Source: Acanthochlamys bracteata (lineage: Eukaryota; Streptophyta; Magnoliopsida; Pandanales; Velloziaceae). Taken from it: a DNA stretch of 64,000 nucleotides. Below the pieces are notes generated by a model. The model ran no database searches. It was not told the origin of the DNA and saw only the letters and a program-made list of their open reading frames with translations. The DNA lies in the NCBI GenBank assembly GCA_019914995.1, contig CM034126.1, forward strand, positions 6,887,001 through 6,951,000. The letters are read 5' to 3'. The translations under genes and the position numbers were made by a program. Below are positions 22,381 through 34,019 of this stretch, in pieces; position 1 is the stretch's first letter; each line of letters starts with the position of its first letter.

Positions 22381-23602
22381 TCTTAATCAAGTCATACTCT
22401 AACACATCGATATTGAAAATTTGACTCGTTTATTCTTAGAACCATGTGCAAGAACTTGGCAAAATTGTCGAGCAATTATTTGTGAAATGCATCAAAACTT
22501 TCAAGGAAATAGTGGGGTAATTAAGTTAAAGCTATTTCTTTATAATCTCGTATTTGGTGGATATATTGTTAATCCACAAGTTTGAAATTTGGTCATTCAT
22601 AAACACATAACTTCCTGGGACATGTGAGAGCTAAAGGGGTATTGGTATACGAGTTTGATCTATTATTATCAATTGTTGAATGGCATGTTGCTTTGGGGAA
22701 AAAAAAGTTCCCGTTCTGTTAGTAGTGGATTTCTAGTTGTTTTTCTTTTACTTTTGTTTTCAATCTCTTTAAACAATTTCAATTACAAGAAATTTTTCAT
22801 AGATCTGAAAAATTTTCAAATGGTTTAACAAATGGCTAGACTAATATAATCTCCTCATAGTCTCAGCCCAACTTAGTTAGAACCATAAGTATGTGTAGAA
22901 GTTGAAGATTGGTAACACTTGTAAACCATCTATGTTAGATTGCTAAAGTTGTTCATATATGCCTGCTATTCTTCATCTAGCATAAACAATCACTATTGTA
23001 TATATGTTTCTTTTGAGCATGTGCTACTTTTACTGCTATATAGAATTTGTATCAGTTTTTATAATAAAAGTTAAAAATTTTCACTATCATACTAATGATC
23101 TAACAATTTCCATATTAAAAAACCTAATTAGATAAATGACTAAAATACAATAATTGAAAATATTACCTTAATCTAATATCTTGTTATACATATATTTCTT
23201 TAACATATAAAGTGTAATTCTAGATGAATGATAATACTTTTTTTGAGTGCAGAGGTGGGTTGAAGTAATCCCACATGGAGTACAAACAAGATGAGAAGAG
23301 AGTTGATATACAAGAGAGTTCATAGGCCCATTAGCTTGAGCTTTTGGGTTAGCTTGACTCTCTTTTATATGACCCAAAAGGACTCGAGCTTAACCAATGC
23401 ATTTGTACGAAACATATAATAAGATTTCACATTCTTGATTACTATAGATGAATTTTTGTTTTCTTATAAGATGTTTCTGTACAAATACAATGTTTGCATT
23501 CATTTCTTGAAGTCTTGTGAAAATAGCTATCTTATGCAAAGAAGTTTTCTCTTCATTGCTTTGTCCCTTTCTTCTCCCCCCACCCTCACCCCGCATTAGT
23601 GA

Positions 23603-26430
23603 CAGTCATGGTGTAGCAGCTCAAAAGTCCTAAGTGGCTTTTTTTTTTTTTTTTGACAGGTAATGGATTACTACTGGGCACACATTTTGGGAAACTGCAT
23701 CGTCTTTCTTGTAGAGAGTAGTAATAAGAACCTTTGGACTCTAGCTGTTGATGAGTGTGAATTCTTGAATTACTAATGAGATTTCATCTGATAAGACAAC
23801 ATAACTCCTCTTGCTGGTATTACTGCATTTGGCCCATCAATCTAATATCTTAAACAAAGACCTACTTGTTAAAATGTTGTTTGCAAGGAAGTTCTCTTTG
23901 TATCCAACATCAAGAATCTAAGTTAATTTAAGGAGCTTTTCAAGGGTCTTTCCCTTTATTTACTTTATTGTTTGTTTTGTGTCTTGCTCTTTGCTTCTCC
24001 ACAACAACCTATTGGTCTTTGCACTTTATAGGAGATGCAGATGGATAAAACCTTGCTGCAAGGGAGGTTGGGTTTGAAAAGATCTGAGCAAGTGATCAAT
24101 GAATGAAAATCAGAAGCTGAACTACAAATATATGAAAACGGGCGCACAAGTACTGTCTCTGTCAAATGATGAGTATAAAGTTTTTGGAATTTGTTTCAAA
24201 ACTCCTTCGTAAGTCTGACTGCTGACTTCAACTCATTGTGTACATGTACTCCGCAAGTCCAAAACATTCAGATATTTGTTCAGGTACTTCAAATGTTTTG
24301 AAGTGTTTCAGCTCTTTTCTTATCGTAATTGATTTGGCACATGTCCATGTACCTTTACTGGAGGCACCTTTTCTGTTCAATTCTTTTATACAAGACCAAC
24401 TAAGAGTGAAGTTTCCTATGGCAAATATTTCCACTTGCATCAAATGTTAGTGTATTCTATTCAAGGTGGATATGTAAGCAACATGATATTTTGTTTCTCC
24501 TTTGCTATAGACTTCTAAGTTATTAGATTGTACCTATCCTATACATTATGGGACTTACAATCAAATGAGTAGTGATATTAGACAGTCTGAATCGGAAAAA
24601 GTACGTATTACATAGGCGATCATGATAAGTTTATGGGTGCATAAGATTCAAAATGTACGTGAGCTGAATAGTGTAGTATACAAGTTTATCAAAATTTTGA
24701 TTTAAATCGTAAAATCGGTAAGATTTCGATCTTTTTACGCTTTTATACAAAAAATATTTTATAATTAACTAAATTTTGAGAGAATTTTTTTGTAAAATTA
24801 TAAAAAGTATTCTATAAATTTTAAGAATGTTTTCTAAAAAATATAATTTGAGAAATTTTCTATAAATATCTAGTGGTTTTTAAAAATTTTAAAAGAATTA
24901 AAAAATTTTTTAAATGTACTAACTTTTTTTAAAAAAATATTAGAGAATTTTTTATCAAATATCCTTATAGTATTAAAAAATTATTTATAAAATTTATTGA
25001 TACATAAAATTTTATAATTTTATTTAAAATTTCAATTTTATAATATTATTTGAATAAAATATTATTATTTAAAATTTTGATTTAAACAGTCTTGATAGTA
25101 GGTCTGAGTGTAGTTTTCCCAAATTTATCTAGTTTTCTTCATATAGCCTGTTAGACATGTGTCTGTGTGAGCTAGATCACTGCTGATAGCTCAGATGCAG
25201 AGATCCAAAATTCAGAATGCCTGTGTATGTCAAACATTTGGAAATTCTGGTGCATCTAGTGACTTACACGACCTAGCTAGGCTAGGCGTATAGGTGGAAA
25301 CAACACACTAATATAGGCAGCACCACATCAGATTGATAGAAATTAAAAGCTCAGGTCTGCGGTTCTCTCTGTATGTAAGTTCAGATAAGTCTTGAGATCT
25401 TGACAGCCATTGTGATTTGTCCATGTAGATATAATCTACATAAAACAAAGTTGAAAAACATAGAAGAATTTTGAGCAATCTTTGTCAGAATTGTTATATG
25501 ATATCTGTTTCCTATCGGCAATACCAAACTTCAAAATTTGAAAAACCTTTCAGAACTATTATAAGATGTCTGTTTTATTTTGGTATATACTATGTCTGGC
25601 ATGGATAGTCCTAAGGTAGCGGATGGAAAATATATGGTGCTTGTGCTTGTATGTAATTTGGTCATACTTCATCATTTTGCATATCTAAGAATATGTATAA
25701 TTTATAACTACTTTTTTAAACCTACTTTAAAAGAGAAGCAAATGTTTTGAAATAACTTATTTCTTTCATTGGTATTTAAAAGTTTTCGAAATTTGTACCA
25801 AGGTCTATCTGCCCTTTATTTGACGTTATAATGAATACTGAGATTATATATGGAAAATTTTGGCATGAGTTTCACATACGAGGAATATCCTATAAGTAAA
25901 TATGAAATGTTTTTTGTCGTGTACTCTATTTGAAGGTGTTTCCAACTTTTCCATCACCTCAGGATCATTTGAAACTTATGTTCTGGGTAGTTCTATTTCT
26001 AAGATCTCATGTGTTAGTGCTATATCAGCCTGTTTACATTTTAAGAAGTATTTAAGAGCGCTTATACAAAAAAAAATCTAAATAAAAAAGATTTTATTTT
26101 AAAAAATAAATTCTATTTGTATTTGAAAAAATAATAACAATAGATAGTAGTAAAATTTATAACGTTAATTTTTTTATATTTTTAAAATTTAAATAAAATT
26201 TATACAATATTATAAAATAAAAATGATTTTGAAAAGTTGGAAAAAATTTAGCCAAACACACCAAAATAAGCTGACATAGATTCGGACATAATTGATTATA
26301 GTTGTATCTCTTCATTGTTTATAACTCCTGATTCAAATAAAAGGCTCGATACAGGCTACAATAATGCATCTATTACAGAATAATGTCTATTGTATAAGGC
26401 TATTAAGAAACTAATTTAATTACAACGCTT
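23603..26430. other. Intergenic DNA, no gene seen
   Basis: AT-rich sequence with short, motif-free frames on both strands. A stretch at 24690-25090 is almost pure A/T, with repeated TTTTAAA/AAATTTT words. A small GCGTTTGG-family-like element is listed at 26054-26263. Confidence 0.5.
26054..26263. mobile_element. Small TIR element, GCGTTTGG-like family, copy 3
   Basis: About 210 bp beginning GAGCGCTTATACAAAA and ending TTTAGCCAAACACACC. The interior (AAATAAATTCTATTTGTATTT, AATTTTTTTATATTTTTAAA) matches the interiors of the copies at 14264 and 47150. The ends are degraded and no target duplication is visible. Confidence 0.4.
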
Positions 26431-27290
26431 AGCTATATAGAAAATGGTGGACCATAATCAGCGATATATAGTTGGAAGTAGAGGTAAAGCCACTTAGCAA
26501 GGGACTGTGAAAGGGAATGCCAAGTCCAGGCAGCGGTTGGCAGCATCGCAAGCAGGAGAGCAAGGTGTAGGCGAAGCTGCTCGGAGAACTTCTGGAAATG
26601 GCTGCTGGAAGGCTCTTCTAGAGGTGGCACTTGCTGGGGACAGCAGCAGAAGCAGGAAAGCATCTACTTGATCTTTGGGGTGATTCCCAAGCTTCTGCAG
26701 AGCTGTTTCAGCAAGTCCGCGGACCAGTGGATCTTTGAGGGAACGCCTGGTGTCAACTCTTGGGAGTTCGTACTCTTTTCACCTATATCAGCCTGGAATG
26801 TCTTGCATTTGCCGGTATGAAGCTGTTTCACCAGTTCTGCTGAGGTATGCCATGACATAGGTGAAGGAGCTGAGGATTGACATACGGAACAAGCTTGAAC
26901 ATGAGCTGCAGCACATGAACACTCATGGTTTCCAATGCTTGACACGTAGACATGCGGCATCTTCAGCAGCTCTGGCTGACCTGGGCAACTGCTCTGGCAG
27001 CTGCATGTTGCCAAAACCATGGTGTCTTGGCAGCACCATGGAGGTGCCTTTGTTATTGGGCAGCTGGCCAGAACAAGGTGCTGCCCACCAGTTACGGAAT
27101 GCCTATATATATAAGCAGCCGGGTTTGTAGGGACCAATGCACTCGCGTACTTAAATTTATTCAACTTCAGGCATCTTTGGTGATTGAACAGAGACACACT
27201 TGGCATTTTGCAATCACTGGTAAGAGAGTTCCCTTACGTGTAATAGTGGTAGTTATTAGTTTCCCAACTTGTGAACTAAGTTAGATTATA
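26431..27290. other. GC-rich island with open minus-strand frames, function unknown
   Basis: This 860-bp block is distinctly richer in GC and CAG/CTG words than the DNA on either side. Two minus-strand frames are open (26433-26663 and 26664-27206). They show no recognisable domain, but the second contains an imperfect internal repeat (SAELVKQLHTGK and SADLLKQLCRSLG), from related DNA words at about 26700 and 26820. At 27104-27114 there is a TATATATATAA word followed by GCAGCCGGG on the plus strand, and plus-strand frames are also partly open. It may be a captured gene fragment, a lineage-specific gene, or a non-coding transcript. I cannot assign it. Confidence 0.35.
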
Positions 27291-27797
27291 GTGTACTGCA
27301 GTGTAATTTCTTAGTAAAATTCTTCGTGTTGGTTGCCCATCGGTGTTACTCTTCCTTAGGGGGAGAGGTTTTCCGCATAAATGCCTGCTTGTTATTGCTT
27401 ATATATTTTCTTTTAATTTCTAATTAAAATTTTAAATATTCTATATTTTAAACTTTGGTGTACTTTTTTAAAATATAAAAAAATTAAGTTGTAAAATATT
27501 ATTATTATTTATTTTTACCTTTTAAATAAATAATTAAATTTGTTTCCTAAAATTAAGATGATTAAACAAAATATTAGTATACAAATATGTGAAAAATACA
27601 AAATTATTAAGATGTATGTAAAGAATACTGCATATAAAGCATAAATGATACTATCCTCTAGAGATTCTAAAGAAAACAACTCAAGAGAGGGATTAATTAA
27701 GTAGTAGTAATTTCAGCCAAGGCTCCAAGCTAAGTTATATTTATTAACTTCTACGAAAGTTACATCGAGATTTGATATTTCGAAAAAAAAATCTGTC
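27291..27797. other. AT-rich spacer left of copia element 2
   Basis: No genes or recognised repeats. The final bases (27798-27802, TCAAC) are the target duplication of the adjacent retrotransposon. Confidence 0.6.
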
Positions 27798-27802
27798 TCA
27801 AC

Positions 27803-28375
27803 TGTTGGAAATAGCGAATGTGTTCGATTGTTAATAAACACAGTAGAAATATAAAACACACTTAAGAATCTTGCATAAGCAATATGAGAATTGAGACAAT
27901 AGCAAGACAATCACAAAGACAAGAGATTTACGTGAGAAAAAACAAGAAAAATTCCACAGAAAGACGAACTAGCCTTCAAAAAAATCACTAAACCAAATCA
28001 ATTACAAACTCTTGTGTTAAACTTTAAGTGGAAACTCTTACTAGAATGCTTTGCTTATATCTCTCACACTATATGTGAGAATAATCCTTTTTCATTTCTA
28101 TATTTTTCTCTCTTTCAAACAAATGCGTCTCATTCATATATATAATGCCTCAAGGAGACTCTTGAACTTCCAAACGGTTGTCCTTTCATCTTCCCACTAA
28201 TTGTTCAAGTCCTTTGGCTTTCCATTTCCAAAAGATGTTTCAAAGTTTTGACTTTCCAACTTCTTGGATGATGGTTCGTCTTTCTTGATCTTTGGCATTC
28301 CAATATGAATGCACATTTAATTTGTTGCACTCTAATGAACCACTAATTTTCATAGTGGCTTTACAATTTCTAACA
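27803..28375 (-). repeat. Copia element 2, left LTR (3' LTR)
   Basis: This is 573 bp long, with TG...CA ends and a TGTTRGA/TCTAACA terminal palindrome. It is preceded by TCAAC and followed by a polypurine tract on the minus strand (the complement of AATCTCGCACTTAATGCC). It carries more A/T changes than the right LTR. Confidence 0.93.
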
Positions 28376-28859
28376 AATCTCGCACTTAATGCCACTTTGT
28401 AAATTACAATCGAAGAATAACAACAAATCGATACGTAAGCGTCAAAATTCGATGACACTAAAAATAGGTACGATTGAGAGGAGCAGGGCGAATACGCATG
28501 CTAGCTGACTTCCTTTATCTCATACAGTTGCCTATCTTCCTCCGGTTCCATTGCTATCTTAAAGTGATTTTCTTTCGGCTTTTTTGTGACAATGTCACAT
28601 CCAATACTGTTCCCCATTGTGGTTCCATACATAGATCTACAAAATAAAAAATATATCAAAGATTACCGCCTCAGTTAAGACATCCGAAGGGTTTCCTTTG
28701 GTAGGAATTTTGAGCATATCAATGCTCCAATTGAAAAAAACCTCATATCCAAATCACATGTATAGTCTATATCAATAAACCCTTTTTGACAATAAACCTA
28801 CATCTTCTATAACACAATGCAATATTTAAGGTTCCTTTCATATACCGAAGGATTCTTTT

Positions 28860-30960
28860 CACCGCCTTTCAAGGCTCAATGCTAGGACATGCCATGAATT
28901 TACTTACCACTCCCACTGCATGTACAATGTCAGGCCGAGTGCAAATCATGGCAAACATTAGGTTTCCCACTGCTGATGCATATGGTACCCGAGACATCTC
29001 TATCCTCTCTTGCTCTTGTCTAGGGGATAATAAAGAGAATAGCTTAAGACTAATAGAGAGTGAGGTAGATATCGGCTTACCACCATATATCTTGAACCGC
29101 TCTAACACTTTTTTCAGATAGCTAGCCTGAGACAGCCGAATCTCTCTATTGTCTCTATCTCACCATATCTGCATCCCTAGGATTCTGTTTATCGGCTCTA
29201 AGTTCTTGGTATCGAATTCACTAGCCATTTGAGCTTTCAATTGTTAGATACGACCAATGCTTGGACCTGCCACAAGCATATCATCCACATACAGCAGCAA
29301 GATGGCAAACTCACCTCCCTCAAATCTCTTGATGTACACACAAGAGTCTGAGACCAGCTTGCTGTATGCAAGGCTCCCGATACAAGAATCAAATCTGTTA
29401 TACCAACATCACAGTTCTTGCTCAAGCTCATAAAGAGATTTGGCCAACCGACAAACTACATCCTCCCTGCCTTCACGGCAAAGCTTCTGGCTGGACCATA
29501 TATTTCTCATCTTCAAGCTCCCCGTCCAAAAATATCGTTTTGATATTAAGCTGTTCAAGATGGAGAATCGATGATGCACACAGCGCTAAGACCACATTAA
29601 AACGTACCACTGGAGAGAAGATCTCATCAAAATCGATCCCTTTCTTCTGGACATAGCCATTCACCTCCAGCCGAGCACAATACCGTCTTATTTGATCATT
29701 CCCGTCTCGTTTGATCTTGTAGATTCGTTTATTCCCAATAGCCTTACGACTTTGAGGCAGAGGGACCAACTCCCATGTCCTATTTTTATGAAGTGACTCA
29801 AGCTCTTACTGCATAGCTTCCATCCACAGAGACGCATATGGACTCTCTAGCGCTTCCTTGAGAGAAAATGACTCTCCTTCTTTTGTGAATAAGCAATATG
29901 CAGATTGAAATAATTTCATAAAATAGTCCTCATACCTCTCAGGTGTGTTTCTCTTGCGAGTGGAACGCCTAAGGGATGTAGGCTTGGGAACTCCATCCTC
30001 TTCCATGTGTTCATCAGCTGGTTCAGGCTCCAGATTAGGATCGTCTTTCCCATCATTCTCCTCCAGTACCGATATGGTCACCGCTGGGAGTGATGCCTCC
30101 TTCTCCCTTACATCATCGCCTTAAGTCACTCTTTGCAATTGGTCCTCCACAAAGATGACATCCCTGCTGAAGATAACCGTATAGGCAGTGGGATCCCATA
30201 AGTAATACCCCAAATATCTTCAACATACTATAGGCATCATCCGAAGTTAATCCTGCTGCTGAATCAAGTTCCGCCCGGGTCTTAAAGAATTTGAATATCT
30301 CAAAGACATCCGACTTCCTTCGGATTAGAAACATACAAGTTCCAGTCCGAGTGAAACAAGTCGAGCTTGTCTTTAAACTGAAATTGATCTCCAAATCTTT
30401 CATAATGCTGCTCACCGGTGACACACTCATCGCAGAATGACAACTTTACCTCAGACAGTTCCGTTAAAAACTTCCGATCACTGAGGATCTTCAAATCACG
30501 TCCCGAGATGTGCCCATATTTCAGGTGCCACACTCGCGTGATATCCTCAATGTTGTCCGATGCAACATAAGCATCTACTGCACCCGTGTCACCCCACGCA
30601 CCTTATACAGATTTGAGTCGATCATTTTAACCTCCAGTTTTTCTAACCCGTCTTTGATGACTTCAATGGTCTCGCCTCCACCACGAGTCTTACAGTCCAG
30701 GTCATCCAATTATCCTACAGACAATAAATTTTTCGTAAGACGAAAAATAGAACGTACCTTACTGATGATGCATCTCCTTCCATCATTTACCGTAAGCTTG
30801 ATGGAACTGACTCTAGCAACTTCAAAATTTGTCACATGCAGCAACTATTGTCTCTCCCACTAGAGCATCACCATCAGCAGTACGCCACACAAGTAAGGGA
30901 CATTCAAGGGATCCGCACCTCCAACCTTATTTGCTATATAGTCTTGCATTTATTTTCAAT
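28860..30960 (-). pseudogene. Gag-pol remnant of copia element 2
   Basis: Minus-strand fragments lie in normal copia order from right to left. There is a trimmed gag/protease remnant (30720-30960), then a GAG-pre-integrase block with CDECVTGEQH (about 30400-30530). An integrase piece (30113-30430) and a linker rich in RRSTRKRNTPERYEDY (29806-30081) follow. Reverse transcriptase pieces with FDEIFSPVVRFN lie at 29473-29769, and near 29270-29300 the catalytic Tyr-Val-Asp-Asp region survives only as a frameshifted remnant. The RNase H-side start with EMSRVPYASAVGNLM is at 28869-29108. Most of the RNase H C-terminus is gone. Every domain is interrupted, so no product is expected. Confidence 0.85.
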
Positions 30961-31006
30961 CTCGTACTTGCTTGTCATTGCAACAAACTAATGTCTCTGA
31001 TACACT

Positions 31007-31579
31007 TGTTCGAAATAGCGAGTGTGTTCGGTTGTCGATAGACGCAGTGGAAATATAAAACACACTTAAGAATCTTGCGTAAGCAATACGAGAATTGAAA
31101 CAAGAGCAAGACAATCACAAAGACAAGAGATTTACGTGGAGAAAAATGAGAAAAACCTCACGGGAATGCGAACTAGCCTTCAAGGAAATCACTAAACCAA
31201 ATCAATTACAAACTCTTATGTTACACTTTAAGTGGAAACTCTTATTAGAATGCTTTGCTTATATCTCTCACACTAGATGTGAGAATGATCATTTCTCATT
31301 TCTATATTTTTTTCCTTCCAAGTAAATGCGTCTCATTCATATATATAATGTCTCAAAGAGACTCTTAAACTTCCAAACGGTTGTCCTTTCATCTTCCCAC
31401 TAATTGTTCAAGTCCTTTGGCTTTCCATCTTCCGATAGATGTTTCAAAGTCTTGGCTTTCCAACTTCTTGGGTGATGGTTCGTCTTCCTTGATATTTGGC
31501 ATTCCAATATGAATGCACATTTAACTTGTTGCATTCTAATGAATCACTAATTTAGATAGTGGCTTTACAATTTCTAACA
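31007..31579 (-). repeat. Copia element 2, right LTR (5' LTR)
   Basis: This is 573 bp, matching the left LTR in length. It starts TGTTCGAAATAGCGAG and ends TTCTAACA, followed directly by the target duplication TCAAC. In element orientation this is the promoter-bearing 5' LTR. Confidence 0.93.
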
Positions 31580-31584
31580 TCAAC

Positions 31585-31913
31585 CTGATTGAGAGGCAAA
31601 CTCACAGTCAATTTCTCAGACCTCGCTAGTTTCTCAAGCTACCTAAACAATCCTAAGCCAACGCTTATAATACTTAGAAACTTCTAAATCAAAACTCTCT
31701 AGCTCTCAAATAACTCTCAGGTTCTCTTATAGTGGGATTTCTCTGTTTTAATAGGAATTACAGCTCTTAATTTCAACACAAAGATCACTCTCTTTATCGT
31801 ATTAATTTTCTCACTAGAAAGACAAAAAGAGGATTAACAAAGTGACAGAACTTGATGGAAGATGGACTCGTTAAAGCACAGATGGGTTCTACTTTTTCTT
31901 TTAACTCTGTTTT
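31585..31913. other. Short spacer, no feature recognised
   Basis: About 330 bp of CT-rich sequence (CTCTAGCTCTCAAATAACTC) continuing the pre-insertion site of copia element 2. It could be an LTR fragment of an older element, but no partner was found. Confidence 0.4.
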
Positions 31914-32335
31914 TTAGTTTTTGGTTTGTGTATACTCATTTTTGCTCTTTTCCTCTTCAGTTTTGCTCTTCAATGTGTCTGCATTCCTATCTTGATCTTT
32001 GATTGAATCCTCATGCTTCGAAATTTCCATCCAACAGCTGTATTTGATTTCAATGGTTCCAAACGAACCATAACGTCCCTGCTCGACTTTCTCAAGAATG
32101 CCTTTTGATCGATGTAGTTCACAGTCGATGCGATGCTTACTCATGACTCTTTCTTTCTTCATTAAATTTCTTTCCTCTTCAGTTTGTTCTGACTTCTTTG
32201 TAGAAATTTCCTTTTTGTTCATCAGTAATGACTCTTGTACTTTTGCTTGTTTTAGCAAATTGTATCTGTACGAGCAAGATAATTTGAATTTTCTCTCTTG
32301 CTTTGGTCTAATCTCACTTTTTAAGTGTTCTTCTA
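31914..32335 (-). pseudogene. Unidentified Lys/Glu-rich exon-like frame
   Basis: The minus-strand frame is open from a stop at 32336-32338 down to 31914, 140 codons with no in-frame ATG at its start. It could therefore be an internal or last exon, with a possible acceptor ...CTAG|ATAGAAG at about 32334. The product is highly charged: HLKSEIRPKQERKFKL near the start, SEQTEEERNLMKKERVMSKH in the middle, then GRYGSFGTIEIKY, and a KSKTEEEKSKNEYTQTKN tail. The centre looks like a coiled coil. I do not recognise the family. No upstream exon could be found between it and the satellite at 32.6 kb, so I treat it as a gene fragment. Confidence 0.35.
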
Positions 32336-32610
32336 TCTAGCTGCTCGTTAAGATTGTTTATGAATTGAAATTAAAAATAAATAATAATTATCTTTTTCAA
32401 TTTTTATTTGACAAATTTTTAAATAAAAATAATAATAATTTTTATTTTATTATTTATATAAAAAGGAATCAGTTACATTCTATAAGAGTTGTAACTGAAA
32501 AGACTTGTGAAGAGGATCTATGAATCACATGGTGTGGTTAGCAAAGAATCTTCTAGTGCTGGCAGCAGTTCTAGTATTAGTTTTTTCCATGTGTTGGAGT
32601 TTTTATTAAA

Positions 32611-33236
32611 GAGAATCTATTATATTGCCGTGTTCTTGTTGTATCAGACTATCTTGCTATTCGTTTATCTCGTTTTTTTTCTTCAACGCGCTTTTCTCGT
32701 GACTTCGATTTCAATTGTCGTCACAAGCATGCACTTCAACTCTATGAAAGGATTCGATATGATGTTTTAATGAGCTTTGCTCTCTTCAGTAGAAGTAACC
32801 ATCCGATTTTGTTTTGAAGTGAACCTATTATATTGTCGTGTTTTTGTTATGTTAGACTATCTTATTGTTGGATTATTCCATTTTTTTTTTTTTTCAACGC
32901 TCTTTTTTCGTGACTTCAATCTCAATTTTCGTCACAAGCTTGCACTTCAACTCTATAAAAGGTTTCAATATGATGCCTTAATGAGCTTTGCTACCTTTAG
33001 TAGAAGTAACCATGTGATCTTGTTCTGAAGAGAACCTATTATATTGTCGTGTTTTTGTTGTGTCAGACTATTTTGCCGTTCGATCATCTCACTCTTTTTT
33101 CTTCAACGCTCTTTTTTGGTGATTTCAATCTCAATTTTTGTCACAAACCTGCACTTCAACTCTATGAAAGGTTTCAATATGATGTCTTAATGAGCTTTGC
33201 TCCCTTCGGTAGAAGTAACCATCCAATCTCTTTTCT
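32611..33236. repeat. Satellite-like tandem array, ~210-bp unit x3
   Basis: Three consecutive units start with GAGAATCTATTATATTG at 32611, GTGAACCTATTATATTG at 32819 and GAGAACCTATTATATTG at 33030 (208 and 211 bp apart). Each continues through TTCAACGC, TTTCGTCACAAG, CACTTCAACTCTAT and ATGAGCTTTGCT to AGAAGTAACCAT. Units differ by about 10-15%. Frames are partly open in each unit, but in different ways, so coding is unlikely. Confidence 0.9.
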
Positions 33237-33484
33237 TCTCTCGCTGTCAAGTTATTTATAAATTAAATCAGTTTTATTTTGTTATATCTATTCAAGATTC
33301 TATGTGTAGCTCTAAGTGCTTTGGTTTAGTTTACCGAATGATGATGTGTATAAGCTTTGGTTGGATTTGCTTCAGTTATATTGATCGCTTGTTTGCTAAT
33401 GTTTTAGATTGTTTGATTTGACTTGCTATAATGGTTGCTTGATGTAGGAGTTGGTGGTGACATGGTAACTTGATTTTCTATGGT

Positions 33485-33664
33485 TGGAGTGCCTAATTAA
33501 AAAAAAATTTATTTTATTTTATTTAAAAAATTAATTTTATGTAGATTTATTTTTGGTTTAATTAACATTCGATTTTAAAAAGATTTAACTTTAGAAAATT
33601 TTGAGTGTATATATGTGCTACATATAATATAAAAAAAATAAATTATTGAATACAAGTCTCTATA
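33485..33664 (+). repeat. Element 3, left LTR (approximate ends)
   Basis: About 180 bp, AT-rich, similar to 37216-37393 along its length (AATTATTGAATA near the 3' end in both). Exact boundaries are uncertain because no matching target duplication could be seen. Confidence 0.6.
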
Positions 33665-34019
33665 TGGAGTAAGAATTAATATTGCTCTAACGATTTTTTT
33701 TTTTCCTCTCTCCTTTCTTTTCAGCCCAATTGTTTCAAATAGTTTCAATAGTCTCTATCTCAATTCATCTACTATCTCTTTTAATTCTAACTATAGGTTC
33801 TTTTTGTCCAATTGTATACAATGCTAGATCATTCACGCCAACATTTAATGGCAATCGTCCTTGACCACGACCATACCTTAATTGTTGTTAAATTTATAGC
33901 ATTAAAGAACACTCAGTCAAACGGTGTCCATCCTTTCGTTTAGTAAACCAATCAAGTGCCAACATATATCATTGCCTCCATGGGCGAACTTTGTAGCTAA
34001 TACTGTTACAAAAAGTTTT

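Larger units (their letters stand above)
21425..23602. repeat. Segmental duplication, copy B (upstream of 20.9-kb gene)
   Basis: This is the direct counterpart of 5640-8605, with landmarks in the same order and orientation. It contains the 5'UTR-like exon, the copia RNase H remnant (22090-22380), GAACTTGGCAAAATTGTCGAG at 22449, ATTCTTCATCTAGC at 22969 and TTTCTCTTCATTGCTTTGTC near 23545. The MITE found in copy A is absent: the corresponding position near 22725-22735 is an unfilled site. Both copies lie immediately upstream of minus-strand genes. Confidence 0.75.
27803..31579 (-). mobile_element. Copia retrotransposon, internally deleted (element 2)
   Basis: Two direct LTRs of 573 bp each (27803-28375 and 31007-31579) begin TGTTSGAA and end TCTAACA. 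They are bounded by a perfect 5-bp target duplication TCAAC (27798-27802 and 31580-31584). The coding strand is minus: the primer-binding-like TATCAGAGA (complementary to the tRNA-Met 3' end, degraded) lies just inside the right LTR. At 3777 bp it is shorter than the related 5190-bp element at 37749, because about 700 bp of gag and parts of pol are missing. All frames are broken. The LTRs differ at many C/T and G/A positions, the pattern expected from decay of methylated cytosines. It is non-autonomous and old. Confidence 0.93.

Noticed and set aside
26664-27206. Calling the 180-codon minus-strand frame a confirmed gene
   Set aside because: It has no recognisable domain, no clear ATG context or splice sites, and overlapping frames on the other strand; kept only as an unexplained GC-rich island.
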